Origin: Burkholderiaceae bacterium
GTDB taxonomy: Bacteria; Pseudomonadota; Gammaproteobacteria; Burkholderiales; Burkholderiaceae_E
Direction: 5' to 3'
Assembly (NCBI GenBank): GCA_024235875.1
Contig: JACKLP010000001.1
Span: 558,001 to 622,000 of the forward strand
DNA length: 64,000 nt
Under the pieces are notes generated by a model. That model worked only from the letters and a program-made list of their open reading frames with translations, was not told the origin of the DNA and searched no databases. This document shows, one piece after another, positions 25,486-35,302 of this stretch; the first letter of the stretch is position 1, and each line of letters begins with the position of its first letter. A program made the translations under genes and the position numbers.

Positions 25486-27456
25486 ATGCGATTCGACACC
25501 CTGCTCATCGCCAACCGCGGTGAGATCGCCTGCCGCGTGATCCGCACGGCCCGCCGCCTCGGCCTGAGGACCGTGGCCGTGTTCTCGAGCGACGACGCCC
25601 AGGCGCGCCATGTCGCCGAGGCAGACATCGCGGTTCCGATCGGGGCGGCACCGGCCGCACAGAGCTACCTGCGCATCGAGGCACTCCTCGACGCCTGTCG
25701 GGCCAGTGGCGCCACGGCTGTCCACCCCGGCTATGGGTTCCTGTCCGAGAATCCCGCTTTCTCGCGGGCCTGTCGCGATGCCGGCATCGTCTTCGTCGGC
25801 CCGAGCCCCGAAGCGACCGAGGCGCTTGGCAACAAGTCGGCGGCCAAGGCCATCGCCCAACGAGTCGGCGTCCCCTGCCTGCCGGGCTTCGAAGGCCGCA
25901 ATGCAGGCGTCGATGTGCTCACCCGCGAGGCGCAGCGAATCGGCACGCCGCTGATGATCAAGGCGGCTGCCGGCGGCGGCGGGCGCGGCATGCGACGGGT
26001 GGATGCGCTCGATGATCTACCTGCCCAACTCGAGGCCGCCTCCAATGAAGCCCGCGCCGCGTTCGGATCGGGCGAACTGTTGCTCGAGCGTCTGCTCGAG
26101 GATGCGCGACACGTCGAGGTGCAGGTCTTCGGCGACGAGCACGGCAACTACCTCCACCTGGGCGAGCGCGACTGCTCCACGCAACGACGCAACCAGAAGG
26201 TCCTCGAAGAGGCGCCCGCGCCGGGCGTCGATGAGGGCCTGCGCTCGGCGCTCGGTGACGCGGCGATCCTGCTGGCGCGCGAAGTCGGCTACTGTGGCGC
26301 GGGGACGGTCGAGTTCCTGCTTGCACCCGATGGCCAGTTCTATTTCCTCGAGATGAACACCCGCCTGCAGGTCGAGCACCCGGTCACCGAGGCAATCACG
26401 GGGCTCGATCTGGTCGAACTGCAGCTCGACATCGCCCAAGGCCGCGCGCTGAGCCTGTCGCAGGACGAGGTCCGACTTCACGGTCACAGCATCGAGGCCA
26501 GGCTCTGTGCGGAGGATGCGTTCAACGGCTTCGTCCCACAGTCGGGTCCGATCGCGGCCTGGACGCTGCCCCCGGGCAGCCAGGTTCGAATCGATCACGG
26601 ACTGGCCGAGTCCGCCTCGGTTTCTCGCCACTACGATTCGATGATCGCCAAGATCATCGCCACTGGACGTGACCGCGACGAATCGAGGCGCAAGCTGATC
26701 GCCGCGCTCCAGGCCGCGTCGATCCATGGCGTGCTCACCAATCGCGACTTTCTGCTGCGATGCCTTCGCTCATCCGAGTTCCGCGACGCGAAGCTCTCGA
26801 CCCGCTGGCTCGACAATGCGTTGGCGCTCGGCTGGGAACCGCCCGCACCCGACAGTCGCTGGCTCGCGACAGCCGCCGCCCTGCTGGTGGAATCGCGTTG
26901 CGCCGGCCACGGCGTCCTGGCGGGTTGGTCCTCGGTCGCGCCCAAGACGGTTCCACTCGCGCTCGAAGTCGACACCACACTGCACCCGGTTTCTCTTCGA
27001 GTCGATCGAGGCATCTACACCGTCGGCGTCGCCGACGCCGAGCACACGGTCGAGATCCTGGCCGCCAATGCCGTGGCCATCGACGGCCAACGCGTGCCGA
27101 TCGACGCGCTCGTCTTCTCGAGTACGAGCGCGTCCCTCGACATGGCCGGCTTCGTCGCACGCTTCGAAGACACCTCGGCTCGTCCGCCGGCGCGCGAGGA
27201 CGCCGGGCGCAGCGGTGAGATCTTTGCCCGGATGCACGGCCAGGTCGTCGGGCTGGGTGACGGGATCGATGTGGGCGCGATCGTCTCGCGAGGGGCGCGC
27301 CTGCTCTCGCTCGAGGCAATGAAGATGGAGCACCGCATCGACGCGCCGCTCGACGGACGCGTCGCCGAGCTGCGGGTCGCGGTCGGCACACAGGTCCAGC
27401 CCGGTCAGCTCATGATCCGGATCGAACCGCTCGAAACCCCGTCTCAGCCGAGCTGA
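25486..27456 (+). CDS. Acyl-CoA carboxylase, biotin carboxylase/biotin carrier subunit (AtuF/LiuD type)
   Basis: Alpha subunit of 656 residues that carboxylates its own biotin with ATP and bicarbonate. The start MRFDTLLIANRGEIACRVIR at 25486 has AGGA six bases upstream; an ATG at 25462 overlapping the previous stop is also possible but lacks a site. The biotin carboxylase domain (residues 1-445) has the Gly-rich loop KAAAGGGGRGMRRV, LLLERLLEDARHVEVQVF, ERDCSTQRRNQKVLEEAPAP and LEMNTRLQVEHPVTEAITG. The C-terminal biotinyl domain carries LEAMKMEH with the target lysine. It partners the subunit at 22606. Confidence 0.9.
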   Translation: MRFDTLLIANRGEIACRVIRTARRLGLRTVAVFSSDDAQARHVAEADIAVPIGAAPAAQSYLRIEALLDACRASGATAVHPGYGFLSENPAFSRACRDAGIVFVGPSPEATEALGNKSAAKAIAQRVGVPCLPGFEGRNAGVDVLTREAQRIGTPLMIKAAAGGGGRGMRRVDALDDLPAQLEAASNEARAAFGSGELLLERLLEDARHVEVQVFGDEHGNYLHLGERDCSTQRRNQKVLEEAPAPGVDEGLRSALGDAAILLAREVGYCGAGTVEFLLAPDGQFYFLEMNTRLQVEHPVTEAITGLDLVELQLDIAQGRALSLSQDEVRLHGHSIEARLCAEDAFNGFVPQSGPIAAWTLPPGSQVRIDHGLAESASVSRHYDSMIAKIIATGRDRDESRRKLIAALQAASIHGVLTNRDFLLRCLRSSEFRDAKLSTRWLDNALALGWEPPAPDSRWLATAAALLVESRCAGHGVLAGWSSVAPKTVPLALEVDTTLHPVSLRVDRGIYTVGVADAEHTVEILAANAVAIDGQRVPIDALVFSSTSASLDMAGFVARFEDTSARPPAREDAGRSGEIFARMHGQVVGLGDGIDVGAIVSRGARLLSLEAMKMEHRIDAPLDGRVAELRVAVGTQVQPGQLMIRIEPLETPSQPS

Positions 27457-27471
27457 CCCGAGGAGCGCGCA

Positions 27472-28644
27472 ATGAATTCGCCAGAACTCGACTGTTTCGA
27501 CCTCACGCGCTGGCCAGAGGCAACCGAGGACCATGTCGCGCTGCGTGATGCGCTGCGTCGCTTCGTCTCGACCGAGATCGTGCCGTTTGCCACCGAATGG
27601 GACGAAGCGGGCACATTCCCGCGTGAGCTCTATCGCAAGGCGGGCGAGGTCGGGCTGCTCGGCCTGGGCTATCCCGAAGCCTACGGTGGAACGCCCTGTG
27701 ATCACCTCTCGAAGGCGATCGCGACCCTCGAACTGACGCGCGCCGGCGCCGGCGGAATCAACGCCAGCCTGAACAGCTATTCGATCATGATCTGGCCGCT
27801 GCTCATTGCCGCGCCGCAACCGCTTCGCGACGAGATCGTCCCTCGACTGCTGACCGGGGAACGCATCGGTGCCCTGGGCGTGACCGAGCCTGACGGTGGC
27901 TCGGATGTCGCGCAACTCAAAACCCGTGCGGTGCGCACCGACGGTGGCTGGCGACTCAACGGATCCAAGATCTACATCACGTCCGGTATGCGCGCTGACC
28001 ACTACCTGATCGCCGCCAGGACCGGGGGCCAAGGTGCCGGCGGAATCTCGCTCTTCCTCGTCGACCGGGACGCCGAGGGCTTCGGCCGAACGGCGCTCAA
28101 GAAGATGGGCTGGTGGGCATCCGACACCGCGAGCCTCCATTTCGACGACGTCTTCGTACCCGAGGGACGCATGATCGGCGAAGAGAACCGCGGCTTTCGC
28201 CTGGTCATGCACAACTTCAACAGCGAACGGCTGGGGATGGCCGCCGGCGCGCTCGGCTATGCGATTGCCTGCGTCGAGGACGCGCTGGCGTGGTCGCACG
28301 AGCGGGTGACCTTCGGGGCGCGCCTGATCGAGCACCAGGTGATACGACACAAGATCGTCAAGATGATCGACGCGATATTGCCGCCCTTGAACATGCTGGT
28401 GACCCTGGGACGCCGAGTCGACGCCGGCCAGTCACCGGCGGGCGAGATCGCCCTGCTCAAGAGCCACGCGGCTCGCGTGATGCGTGATTGCTCGGATTCC
28501 GCGGTGCAGATCCTCGGTGGCGCAGGGTTCGTGCGCGGCACCCGCGCCGAGCGCATCTATCGCGAGGCCAAGGTCATGATGATCGGCGGCGGATCGGAAG
28601 AGATCATGCATGACCTGGCAGCCCGCCAACTCGGGCTCGTCTGA
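27472..28644 (+). CDS. Acyl-CoA dehydrogenase
   Basis: Second acyl-CoA dehydrogenase of the operon, 390 residues, 15 bases after the biotin subunit with GAGGAG upstream of the ATG. Motifs: LGVTEPDGGSDVAQLKTRAV (about residue 140), GSKIYITSGMRADHYLIAART, MGWWASDTASLHFDDVFVP and the C-terminal VQILGGAGFVRGTRAERIYREAK. The asparagine-rich N-domain segment INASLNSYSIMIWPLL is unusual. Its sequence differs from the 24311 gene, so the two likely act on different chain lengths or branching patterns. Confidence 0.87.
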   Translation: MNSPELDCFDLTRWPEATEDHVALRDALRRFVSTEIVPFATEWDEAGTFPRELYRKAGEVGLLGLGYPEAYGGTPCDHLSKAIATLELTRAGAGGINASLNSYSIMIWPLLIAAPQPLRDEIVPRLLTGERIGALGVTEPDGGSDVAQLKTRAVRTDGGWRLNGSKIYITSGMRADHYLIAARTGGQGAGGISLFLVDRDAEGFGRTALKKMGWWASDTASLHFDDVFVPEGRMIGEENRGFRLVMHNFNSERLGMAAGALGYAIACVEDALAWSHERVTFGARLIEHQVIRHKIVKMIDAILPPLNMLVTLGRRVDAGQSPAGEIALLKSHAARVMRDCSDSAVQILGGAGFVRGTRAERIYREAKVMMIGGGSEEIMHDLAARQLGLV

Positions 28645-28682
28645 GCGCCCGAGCCGTGCCCGAGCCCACAGGAGATACCCAA

Positions 28683-29462
28683 ATGAGCGAGACCGTTCTT
28701 CACGAAGTCGCGGATGGCGTGGCGACGATCACCTTGAATCGTCCCGAAGTCCTCAATGCCCAGAACGCCGAACTGATGGATGCGCTACGGGACTCGATGC
28801 TCGCCGTCGAGTCCGACCCGGCAGTACGCGCGGTGCTGCTGACCGGTGCCGGGCGCGGATTCTCTGCGGGCGCGGATCTTGCGGCACGTGGCTCGGGCGG
28901 CACGACCGACCCCGGCGAGACGCTTCGCCGTCGCTATCACCCCCTGATCGAATGCATGCGCAGGATGCCCAAGCCGATCGTGACCGCCGTCAACGGCGTG
29001 GCCGCCGGCGCCGGCATGAGCCTCGCGCTCGCGGGGGACATCGTGCTGGCCGGCGAATCGGCGACCTTCCTGCAGGCGTTCTCCAAGATCGGATTGGTCC
29101 CGGATGCCGGCAGCACCTACTTCCTGCCGCGCCTGGTCGGCGATGTCAGGGCCCGTGCCCTCGCGATCCTGGCCGACCGGATCAGTGCCGCCGAGGCGGA
29201 GCGCTTCGGCATGGTCTGGAAGGTCTACCCGGACGAGCGCCTGATAGACGAAGCCAGGTCGCTGGCTGGCCACCTGGCGAAGATGCCGACGCGCGCCTAC
29301 GGCCTGATCAAGGTCGCGTTGAACTCCAGCAGCGACAACTCGCTGTCCGATCAGCTCGAACTCGAGGCGGTGCTGCAATCCGAAGCCGGCCAGGGCGAGG
29401 ACTTCCGCGAGGGCGTGGCCGCTTTCCTGGAGAAGCGAGCACCACGATTCACGGGCCGCTGA
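28683..29462 (+). CDS. Enoyl-CoA hydratase/isomerase (crotonase family)
   Basis: Crotonase-fold enzyme of 259 residues. The oxyanion-hole segments are GAGRGFSAGADLAARG (about residues 57-72) and VNGVAAGAGMSLALAGDIVLA; the region FSKIGLVPDAGSTYFLPRLVG has Asp at the position used by PaaG-type isomerases and some hydratases. The ATG at 28683 was chosen because AGGAGA lies eight bases upstream; a longer frame from 28656 has no such site. It is the last gene of the plus-strand catabolic operon and converges with the binding-protein gene; no clear terminator is seen between them. Confidence 0.87.
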   Translation: MSETVLHEVADGVATITLNRPEVLNAQNAELMDALRDSMLAVESDPAVRAVLLTGAGRGFSAGADLAARGSGGTTDPGETLRRRYHPLIECMRRMPKPIVTAVNGVAAGAGMSLALAGDIVLAGESATFLQAFSKIGLVPDAGSTYFLPRLVGDVRARALAILADRISAAEAERFGMVWKVYPDERLIDEARSLAGHLAKMPTRAYGLIKVALNSSSDNSLSDQLELEAVLQSEAGQGEDFREGVAAFLEKRAPRFTGR

Positions 29463-29549
29463 CGCCGGCACGAATGCGCGCAGGCTGCCCCGGCGCGCCG
29501 GCAGCGCGCGCGGGCAAGCGCATCCGAGCCCGCGCGACGCCGATGCGCG

Positions 29550-30737
29550 CTATTTCAGGAACGTCGACTCGCTGGCCCAGCGCCCGTTGCGGATCACCGC
29601 CAGCTTCACCTGCGAATTGCCCAGGTGCTTTTTCGGACCGAAGGTGTACTCGGGGTTGCCGAAGGGCCCACGCGGATAGGTCATCGACTCCATTGCCTTG
29701 ACGAAACCGTCGGTCGTCAGCTTAGGGCCCGCCGCCGTGGCCGCCTTCACGAACATGTCGGCAATCAGGTAGCCGGTCGCACTCCAGAGATCCGGCACCG
29801 CGCCAAAGCGTGCCTTGTAGGCATCCATCCACTCGTTGAGCAGCTTGGAGTTGTTGGGATCGTCGCGGTACGGGGTCGGGGTTTCGTGGACCGAGTACAA
29901 GCCCTCTACAGCCCCCTTGCCGAGCAGGGGTACGAGCGGCATGTAGGCGGCCTGGCTGCCAAAGAAGTCGCCCGTGTAACCGAGCTTGCGAGCCGTGGCC
30001 ATGCCACCGATCGTTTCGCGCACGATGGTACCCAGCACGATCAAATCGCAGTTCGCCGCCTTGAGCTTTTGCATCTGGGACGAGAACTCGGTGGCACCGC
30101 GCTTGTATGAGGTCTTCTCGACCAGCGACAGGCCCGCGGCCTTGAGCGCCGTCTGGGCGCCTCGATAGACCTCCAAGCCATACTCGTCGTCCTGGTACAT
30201 GATGCCGACCCGCTTGTAGGCCTTACGGCGCAGCATCTCCTGGATCCCCAGCTCGGTACTGCGCTGGTAGGGCGTGGCCATCCCGAACTTGAGCTTGTGG
30301 AAGGGCTCGACATTGCCGTGGTGCGCGGTGATCGGCATGAAGCTGACCACTCCCTTGCTCAACAGCAATGGAATGGTCGAAAGCGACACGACCGAGCCCA
30401 GGGTCCCCAGCATGGCAAAGACCTTGTTGCTCGAGACCAGCTTCTGCGCGCCCAGTACGCCCTTCTTCGGGTCGTAGCCCGAGTCCTCGACGTACAGCTT
30501 GAGCATCCGACCATGGATGCCGCCGGCGGCATTGACTTGCTCCACGCGAAGAATCATGCCGTTTTGGACCGGTTTGCCGAGTACGGCAATCGGCCCCGAG
30601 AGGTCTTGCAAGGACCCGATCGCGATTTCTCCCTTGCTGACCCCCTGGGTCGCCCGAGCCAGGCCCGGGAAGGATCCGAGGACGGTAGCAGCGGAAGCCG
30701 CCGCCCCCATGTGCAGAACTGCGCGACGTTCGGTCAT
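29550..30737 (-). CDS. Branched-chain-type ABC transporter substrate-binding protein
   Basis: Periplasmic ligand-binding protein (Peripla_BP_6 type) of 395 residues. The N-terminus MTERRAVLHMGAAASAATVLG has a twin-arginine-like RR and a hydrophobic core, with cleavage likely near ARA-TQ. Domain motifs include EIAIGSLQDLSGPIAVLGKPVQNGM, LYVEDSGYDPKKGVLGAQKL and KRVGIMYQDDEYGLEVYRGAQ. It belongs with the livHMGF genes upstream on the same strand; the CoA ligase gene lies between. The ligand is probably the organic acid degraded by the facing operon, which is inference from context. Confidence 0.9.
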   Translation of the reverse strand: MTERRAVLHMGAAASAATVLGSFPGLARATQGVSKGEIAIGSLQDLSGPIAVLGKPVQNGMILRVEQVNAAGGIHGRMLKLYVEDSGYDPKKGVLGAQKLVSSNKVFAMLGTLGSVVSLSTIPLLLSKGVVSFMPITAHHGNVEPFHKLKFGMATPYQRSTELGIQEMLRRKAYKRVGIMYQDDEYGLEVYRGAQTALKAAGLSLVEKTSYKRGATEFSSQMQKLKAANCDLIVLGTIVRETIGGMATARKLGYTGDFFGSQAAYMPLVPLLGKGAVEGLYSVHETPTPYRDDPNNSKLLNEWMDAYKARFGAVPDLWSATGYLIADMFVKAATAAGPKLTTDGFVKAMESMTYPRGPFGNPEYTFGPKKHLGNSQVKLAVIRNGRWASESTFLK

Positions 30738-30772
30738 CTTTGTCTCCTGGTTGGTTGCCCCTACCTGGGCGG

Positions 30773-32635
30773 CTAGCTCGAGTACATGCTTCCGATGAGA
30801 TCCGCGTACTTCTCGTTGACGAGCTTGCGCTTGAGCTTCATCGTCGGCGTCAACTCCTCGTCCTCGGCCGTGAGCTTGAACTCGATCAAGCGAAACTTCT
30901 TGATCTGCTCGACACGGGCGAACCTGCCGTTGACCCGATCGATCTCGGCCTGAATCAGCGCCTGCACCTCGGCGGCGCGGCACAGGCTTGCGAAGTTCGA
31001 GAACGGAACCGCATGTTCCTGGGCGAATCGCTCCACGTTCTCGTGGTCGATCATCACGAGACAGGTCAGATACGGCCGACGGTCGCCGACCACGACAGCG
31101 TCGGTCACATACGGTGAAAACTTCAGTTCGTTCTCGATCTCGCTGGGCGTGACGTTTTTTCCACCGGCCGTGATGATGATGTCTTTCATCCGGTCGGTGA
31201 TCTTCACGAATCCGTCAGCGTCGATCGACCCGACATCCCCCGTATGGAGCCAACCCTCCTCGTCGATCGCCTCGCGGGTCTTCTCGGGTAGATTCAGGTA
31301 GCCCTTGATCACGTTCGGACCGCGCACCAGGATCTCGCCCTCGGAGGAGATCCGAATCTCGTTGAACGGTGACGCCGGCCCCACGGTTCCAAGTCGGCGC
31401 TTGCCCGGCAGATTGACCGTACCCCCCCCCGTGGTCTCGGTCATTCCCCAGACCTCGTATATGTCGACCCCCAACGCGGCAAACCAGCGAAGAAGCTCCG
31501 GAGATATCGGCGCTGCCCCGGTGACCCCGTACCGAGCCCGGTGCACTCCGATGACCCTGCGGATGTTGTCGAGCACGAAGAAACGCAGCAGGCGATTGGC
31601 GAGCGCAAGCAACGCTGGCACCGGCCGGCCTGCCAGGCGCAGGTCGGCGACCCGATAGCCGATCGCGAGCGCGAACGCATACGCGCGCCGCTGAAGCGGG
31701 GTCGCCTCGCGCACTGCGATCTGGATCGCCGAATAGAACTTCTCCCAGACCCGGGGCACGGCGAGCATCACGGTGGGCGCGATCTCTCGGACATTCTCGG
31801 CGACGGTCTCGGGGTTCTCCACGTAGTTCAGGCGCGCACCGAACTGCAGCGACAGGAACTGGCCGAACATGCGCTCGGCCACGTGGCACAAGGGCAGGAA
31901 AGCCATCTTGTCATCGTCTTCGCCCTGCGCGAGCTCCGGCGCGTAGTGCTCCATCACGTAGCAAAGATTGCGATGCGTGATCATCGCCCCCTTGGGCCGA
32001 CCTGTCGTACCCGAGGTATAGACGAGTATCGCGACGTCGTCCGGCTGGCGATGGTCGATCCGCCGATCGAGCTCGCCCGGGTTCTTGCTGGCATGGCCGA
32101 TACCGACCTGCTCGAATGCCTGCAGCGAGATCACCTGCGGATCGTCGACCTGCGCAAGACCCTCCATGTCGAAGACCACGATCCGGCGCAATTTCGGCAA
32201 GCGCGAACGCACCTCGAGCACCTTGTCGAGCTGTTCCTCGTCCTCGACGAAGACGATACTGGAGTCGGAGTCAGCGAGCAGGTATTCGACCTGGCTTGCG
32301 GCGTCGGTCGGATAGATTCCAGACGATATCCCGCCGGCGCAAAGAATGCCGTAGTCCGCGTAGGTCCACTCGCGACGCGTATTCGAGAGGATGGAGGCGG
32401 TGTCGCCGGGCTCGAATCCATCGGCAACCATCGCCTGCGCAATGTGCCCGACATGCGCCCCCAGTTCGGTCCAGGTCACTTCTTCCCAGATGCCGAGTTC
32501 CTTCTGGCGCATCGCGACCCGCGGCCCACGGGCCGAGACGGCCGCACGGAACTTCCTCGGAATCGTGTCACCGGGCAAGTTCTGGCTGCGCACGATTCCG
32601 GCCGCAGCTAGCGCCACTGCTTCTTTCGCTTCCAT
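30773..32635 (-). CDS. AMP-forming long-chain-type acyl-CoA ligase
   Basis: Activates a carboxylic acid to its CoA thioester with ATP. It has 620 residues. The P-loop-like signature VYTSGTTGRPKGAMITHRNL is near residue 213, EVWGMTETTGGGTVNLPG near 400, and the hinge region TGDVGSIDADGFVKITDRMKD near 480-500, followed by the catalytic-lysine domain ending PTMKLKRKLVNEKYADLI. The family is FadD15/FAA1-like. It overlaps the end of livF by 28 bases, tying activation to uptake in one operon. Confidence 0.92.
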   Translation of the reverse strand: MEAKEAVALAAAGIVRSQNLPGDTIPRKFRAAVSARGPRVAMRQKELGIWEEVTWTELGAHVGHIAQAMVADGFEPGDTASILSNTRREWTYADYGILCAGGISSGIYPTDAASQVEYLLADSDSSIVFVEDEEQLDKVLEVRSRLPKLRRIVVFDMEGLAQVDDPQVISLQAFEQVGIGHASKNPGELDRRIDHRQPDDVAILVYTSGTTGRPKGAMITHRNLCYVMEHYAPELAQGEDDDKMAFLPLCHVAERMFGQFLSLQFGARLNYVENPETVAENVREIAPTVMLAVPRVWEKFYSAIQIAVREATPLQRRAYAFALAIGYRVADLRLAGRPVPALLALANRLLRFFVLDNIRRVIGVHRARYGVTGAAPISPELLRWFAALGVDIYEVWGMTETTGGGTVNLPGKRRLGTVGPASPFNEIRISSEGEILVRGPNVIKGYLNLPEKTREAIDEEGWLHTGDVGSIDADGFVKITDRMKDIIITAGGKNVTPSEIENELKFSPYVTDAVVVGDRRPYLTCLVMIDHENVERFAQEHAVPFSNFASLCRAAEVQALIQAEIDRVNGRFARVEQIKKFRLIEFKLTAEDEELTPTMKLKRKLVNEKYADLIGSMYSS

Positions 32636-33432
32636 CGACGCTCACCACGCACGGAATCACCCTTCATACCCAAGTAGAACTCCTTGATGTCCTCTTTCTC
32701 GAGGAGCCGGTCGCAGCGGTCCTCCATGACGATGCGGCCGACTTCGAGCACGTAGCCGAAATCGGCCGTCGCCAGTGCCACGCTGGCGTTTTGCTCGACC
32801 AGCAGCATCGTCGTGCCCTCTTCGCGGTTGACGCGCCGGACGATGTCGAAGATCTCCTTGACCAGCTTGGGCGACAGGCCCAGGCTCGGCTCGTCGAGCA
32901 ACAGGAGCTTGGGGCGCGACATCAGGGCGCGGGCAATCGCGAGCATCTGTTGCTGGCCGCCCGAGAGCTGCCCCGCCTCCTGCGAGCGCCGCTCCGCCAG
33001 AATCGGGAAATAGCCGTACATCCGCTCCAGATCACGGGTCACGCCGTCGCCGTCGCGGCGCGTGAACGCACCCATCATCAGGTTCTCGCGAACCGACAGC
33101 AGTGGAAAGACCTCCCGTCCCTCGGGCACATGAGAAATGCCGCGCCGCACGACCCAGTCCGGATCGCGACGCTGGATCTCTTCGCCATCGAACCAGACGC
33201 CACCCTTTTGCGGATCGATGATTCCCGAGATGGTCTTCAAGACCGTCGTCTTGCCGGCGCCGTTGGCGCCAAGGACCGTCACGATCGATCCGGCTCGAAC
33301 CTCCAGCGAGACGCCTCGGATCGCCTGCACCGGTCCGTAGCTGGACTCGAGGTTCGACAGTCGCAGGATCACGTCGCCTTGCAAGCGCGCACCGCGATCG
33401 ACGACCTCCTCGGTCAAGGCGACTTCGCTCAC
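32608..33432 (-). CDS. livF: Branched-chain-type ABC transporter ATPase LivF
   Basis: Cytoplasmic ATPase of 274 residues. Walker A GANGAGKTTVLKTISG (about residue 54), Q-loop region GISHVPEGREVFPLLSVREN, signature LSGGQQQMLAIARALMSRPKLLLLDEPSLGL with Walker B. LivF typically couples with LivG. The C-terminal extension (GMKGDSVRGERRWKRKKQWR) is longer and more basic than usual and overlaps the start of the ligase gene. Confidence 0.93.
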   Translation of the reverse strand: MSEVALTEEVVDRGARLQGDVILRLSNLESSYGPVQAIRGVSLEVRAGSIVTVLGANGAGKTTVLKTISGIIDPQKGGVWFDGEEIQRRDPDWVVRRGISHVPEGREVFPLLSVRENLMMGAFTRRDGDGVTRDLERMYGYFPILAERRSQEAGQLSGGQQQMLAIARALMSRPKLLLLDEPSLGLSPKLVKEIFDIVRRVNREEGTTMLLVEQNASVALATADFGYVLEVGRIVMEDRCDRLLEKEDIKEFYLGMKGDSVRGERRWKRKKQWR

Positions 33433-33463
33433 GAGCGCTCCCCGAGATGATCGTCGGTTGCCA

Positions 33464-34225
33464 CTATGCCCCCAGATAGGCTGCGATGACTTCAGGGTGC
33501 GCCTGGACTTCGGCCGGCGTTCCCTCGGCCAGCATTGCGCCTTGATTCACCGCGAGAACCCGATCCGAAACCCTCGAGACCAGGCTCATGTCGTGCTCGA
33601 CCATCAGCACGGTGATGCCGAGATCGTTGCGGATGTCTTTGATCCAGAACGCCATGTCGTCGGTCTCTTCCACGTTCAGGCCGGACGAGGGCTCATCGAG
33701 CAGCAACAGCTTCGGCTGGGTACACAGCGCTCGCGCGAGCTCGACGACCTTGCGCATCCCATAAGGCAGTCCCGCAACCATCTTGTCGCGCACCGACTGG
33801 ATATCGAGAAAATCGATCACTTCCTCCACTCGCCGGCGCAACGCCAGTTCCTGCCGACGTACAGACGGCAACCGAAGCATCTCGGCCAGGAAGTTCGCGC
33901 GAACATGAGCATGACAACCGATCAGCAGGTTCTGCAAGACCGTGGCGTGCTCGAACAACTCGATGTTCTGGAATGTGCGCCCGATGCCCAGTGCCGCCAC
34001 CTTGTCCGGGGCCACCCCGGTGAGGTCTCTACCCTCGAACGCGATGCGTCCCGAGGAGGGCGGATAGATCAGACTGACCAGGTTGAAGATGGTCGTCTTG
34101 CCCGCGCCGTTCGGCCCGATGATCGTAAAGACCGATCCACGCTCGACCTCGAACGAGACATCGTCGACCGCCACGAGGCCACCAAAATGCTTCGACAGAT
34201 GGCTGACCTCGAAGAATGCCGTCAC
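33464..34225 (-). CDS. livG: Branched-chain-type ABC transporter ATPase LivG
   Basis: ATPase of 253 residues from a GTG at 34225 that overlaps the livM stop (GTGA); an ATG further out would overlap livM by 100 bases. Walker A is GPNGAGKTTIFNLVSL, followed by GIGRTFQNIELFEHATVLQN, a degenerate signature GLPYGMRKVVELARALCTQP in place of LSGGQ (normal for LivG), and Walker B LLLLDEPSSGL. It ends with HPEVIAAYLG, typical of LivG. Confidence 0.92.
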   Translation of the reverse strand: MTAFFEVSHLSKHFGGLVAVDDVSFEVERGSVFTIIGPNGAGKTTIFNLVSLIYPPSSGRIAFEGRDLTGVAPDKVAALGIGRTFQNIELFEHATVLQNLLIGCHAHVRANFLAEMLRLPSVRRQELALRRRVEEVIDFLDIQSVRDKMVAGLPYGMRKVVELARALCTQPKLLLLDEPSSGLNVEETDDMAFWIKDIRNDLGITVLMVEHDMSLVSRVSDRVLAVNQGAMLAEGTPAEVQAHPEVIAAYLGA

Positions 34226-35298
34226 CGCACACGCTCCGACTTCTGATACGCCTTTTGCCGATCGAACATCCCCGCGCGGTAAAGCGGAAACATCGAGAAG
34301 TAGGTTCGAATCTTCACCCATCGACCATAGAGACCCAGTGGCTCAAACAGCACGAACAGGATCATGATGATTCCGAACAGGGTCGGCTTGAGCCCCGGCT
34401 GCTCGACGATATAACCCGGAAGATAATCCTTTAGCCAGCCGATCAACTCCGGCAGCACGATGACGAAGATCGCCCCGAATACCGCGCCATGCAGCGATCC
34501 CATTCCACCGATGACGATCATCATCAGGAATTCGATCGAAACGAACAAGTTGAATTGCTCGGGGCTGATGAACTGGATCTTGTGAGCGTAGAGGGCTCCG
34601 GCCAACCCGGTGAACGCCGCAGAGATCGCAAAACTGAGCGTCTTGAATGCGCCCAGGCTGACACCCATGCTCTGCGCAGATATCTCCGAATCCCGGATCG
34701 CCACGAACGCACGCCCGGTCGGGGAACGCAGGAGATTATGGCAGGCAAGCCCCACCAGAACCGTGCAGACGAGCGCGAGATAATAGAAACCGTAGTCCCA
34801 TTCGACATTGAATCCGACCACGTTCAGGCCGACCAGCATCATTCCGCTATTGCCTCCGGTCAGCCAGTCGAATCGGGCCAGCGCTTCTTCCACGATGAAC
34901 CCGAACGAAAGCGTGGCAATCGCCAGATAGATCCCGGTCAAGCGCAGGGCCGGAAGGCCGATCGCCACACCGGCGAGTGAGGACAGCAGCATCGCGATCG
35001 GCGCACTAAGCACGAAAGGCACGCCCTGATTCTGGAGAATAGCCTCCGTGTAGGCGCCAATAGCAAGAAACGCCGCATGCCCCATCGAAAGCTGCCCGGT
35101 GAATCCGGAGAGCAACATCAGCCCGAAACCGACCACCGCGTAGATGAAGATGAAGGTCACCTGCGTGCGCAGGTAGTCGGGAAGAACGAACGGCGCGACC
35201 AGCAGGCACCCGAGCAGGGCCAAATACCAGGATGCCTGTACGCCGTCCTTGAACGGCCTCAGGTCTTGGGCATAGCTCGTCTTGAAAACGAAGCGCAT
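34222..35298 (-). CDS. livM: Branched-chain-type ABC transporter permease LivM
   Basis: Inner-membrane permease of 358 residues with about eight to ten helices. Motifs: YAVVGFGLMLLSGFTGQLSMGHAAFLAIGAYTEA near residue 60, LTGIYLAIATLSFGFIVEEAL, and the cytoplasmic coupling segment GRAFVAIRDSEISAQSMGVSLGAFKTLSFAISA. It overlaps livG and follows livH by four bases. Confidence 0.93.
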   Translation of the reverse strand: MRFVFKTSYAQDLRPFKDGVQASWYLALLGCLLVAPFVLPDYLRTQVTFIFIYAVVGFGLMLLSGFTGQLSMGHAAFLAIGAYTEAILQNQGVPFVLSAPIAMLLSSLAGVAIGLPALRLTGIYLAIATLSFGFIVEEALARFDWLTGGNSGMMLVGLNVVGFNVEWDYGFYYLALVCTVLVGLACHNLLRSPTGRAFVAIRDSEISAQSMGVSLGAFKTLSFAISAAFTGLAGALYAHKIQFISPEQFNLFVSIEFLMMIVIGGMGSLHGAVFGAIFVIVLPELIGWLKDYLPGYIVEQPGLKPTLFGIIMILFVLFEPLGLYGRWVKIRTYFSMFPLYRAGMFDRQKAYQKSERVR

Positions 35299-35302
35299 CT
35301 GA

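Noticed and set aside
26770..28350. 526-codon minus-strand frame
   Set aside because: Antisense to the biotin carboxylase and acyl-CoA dehydrogenase genes, which have full motif support.
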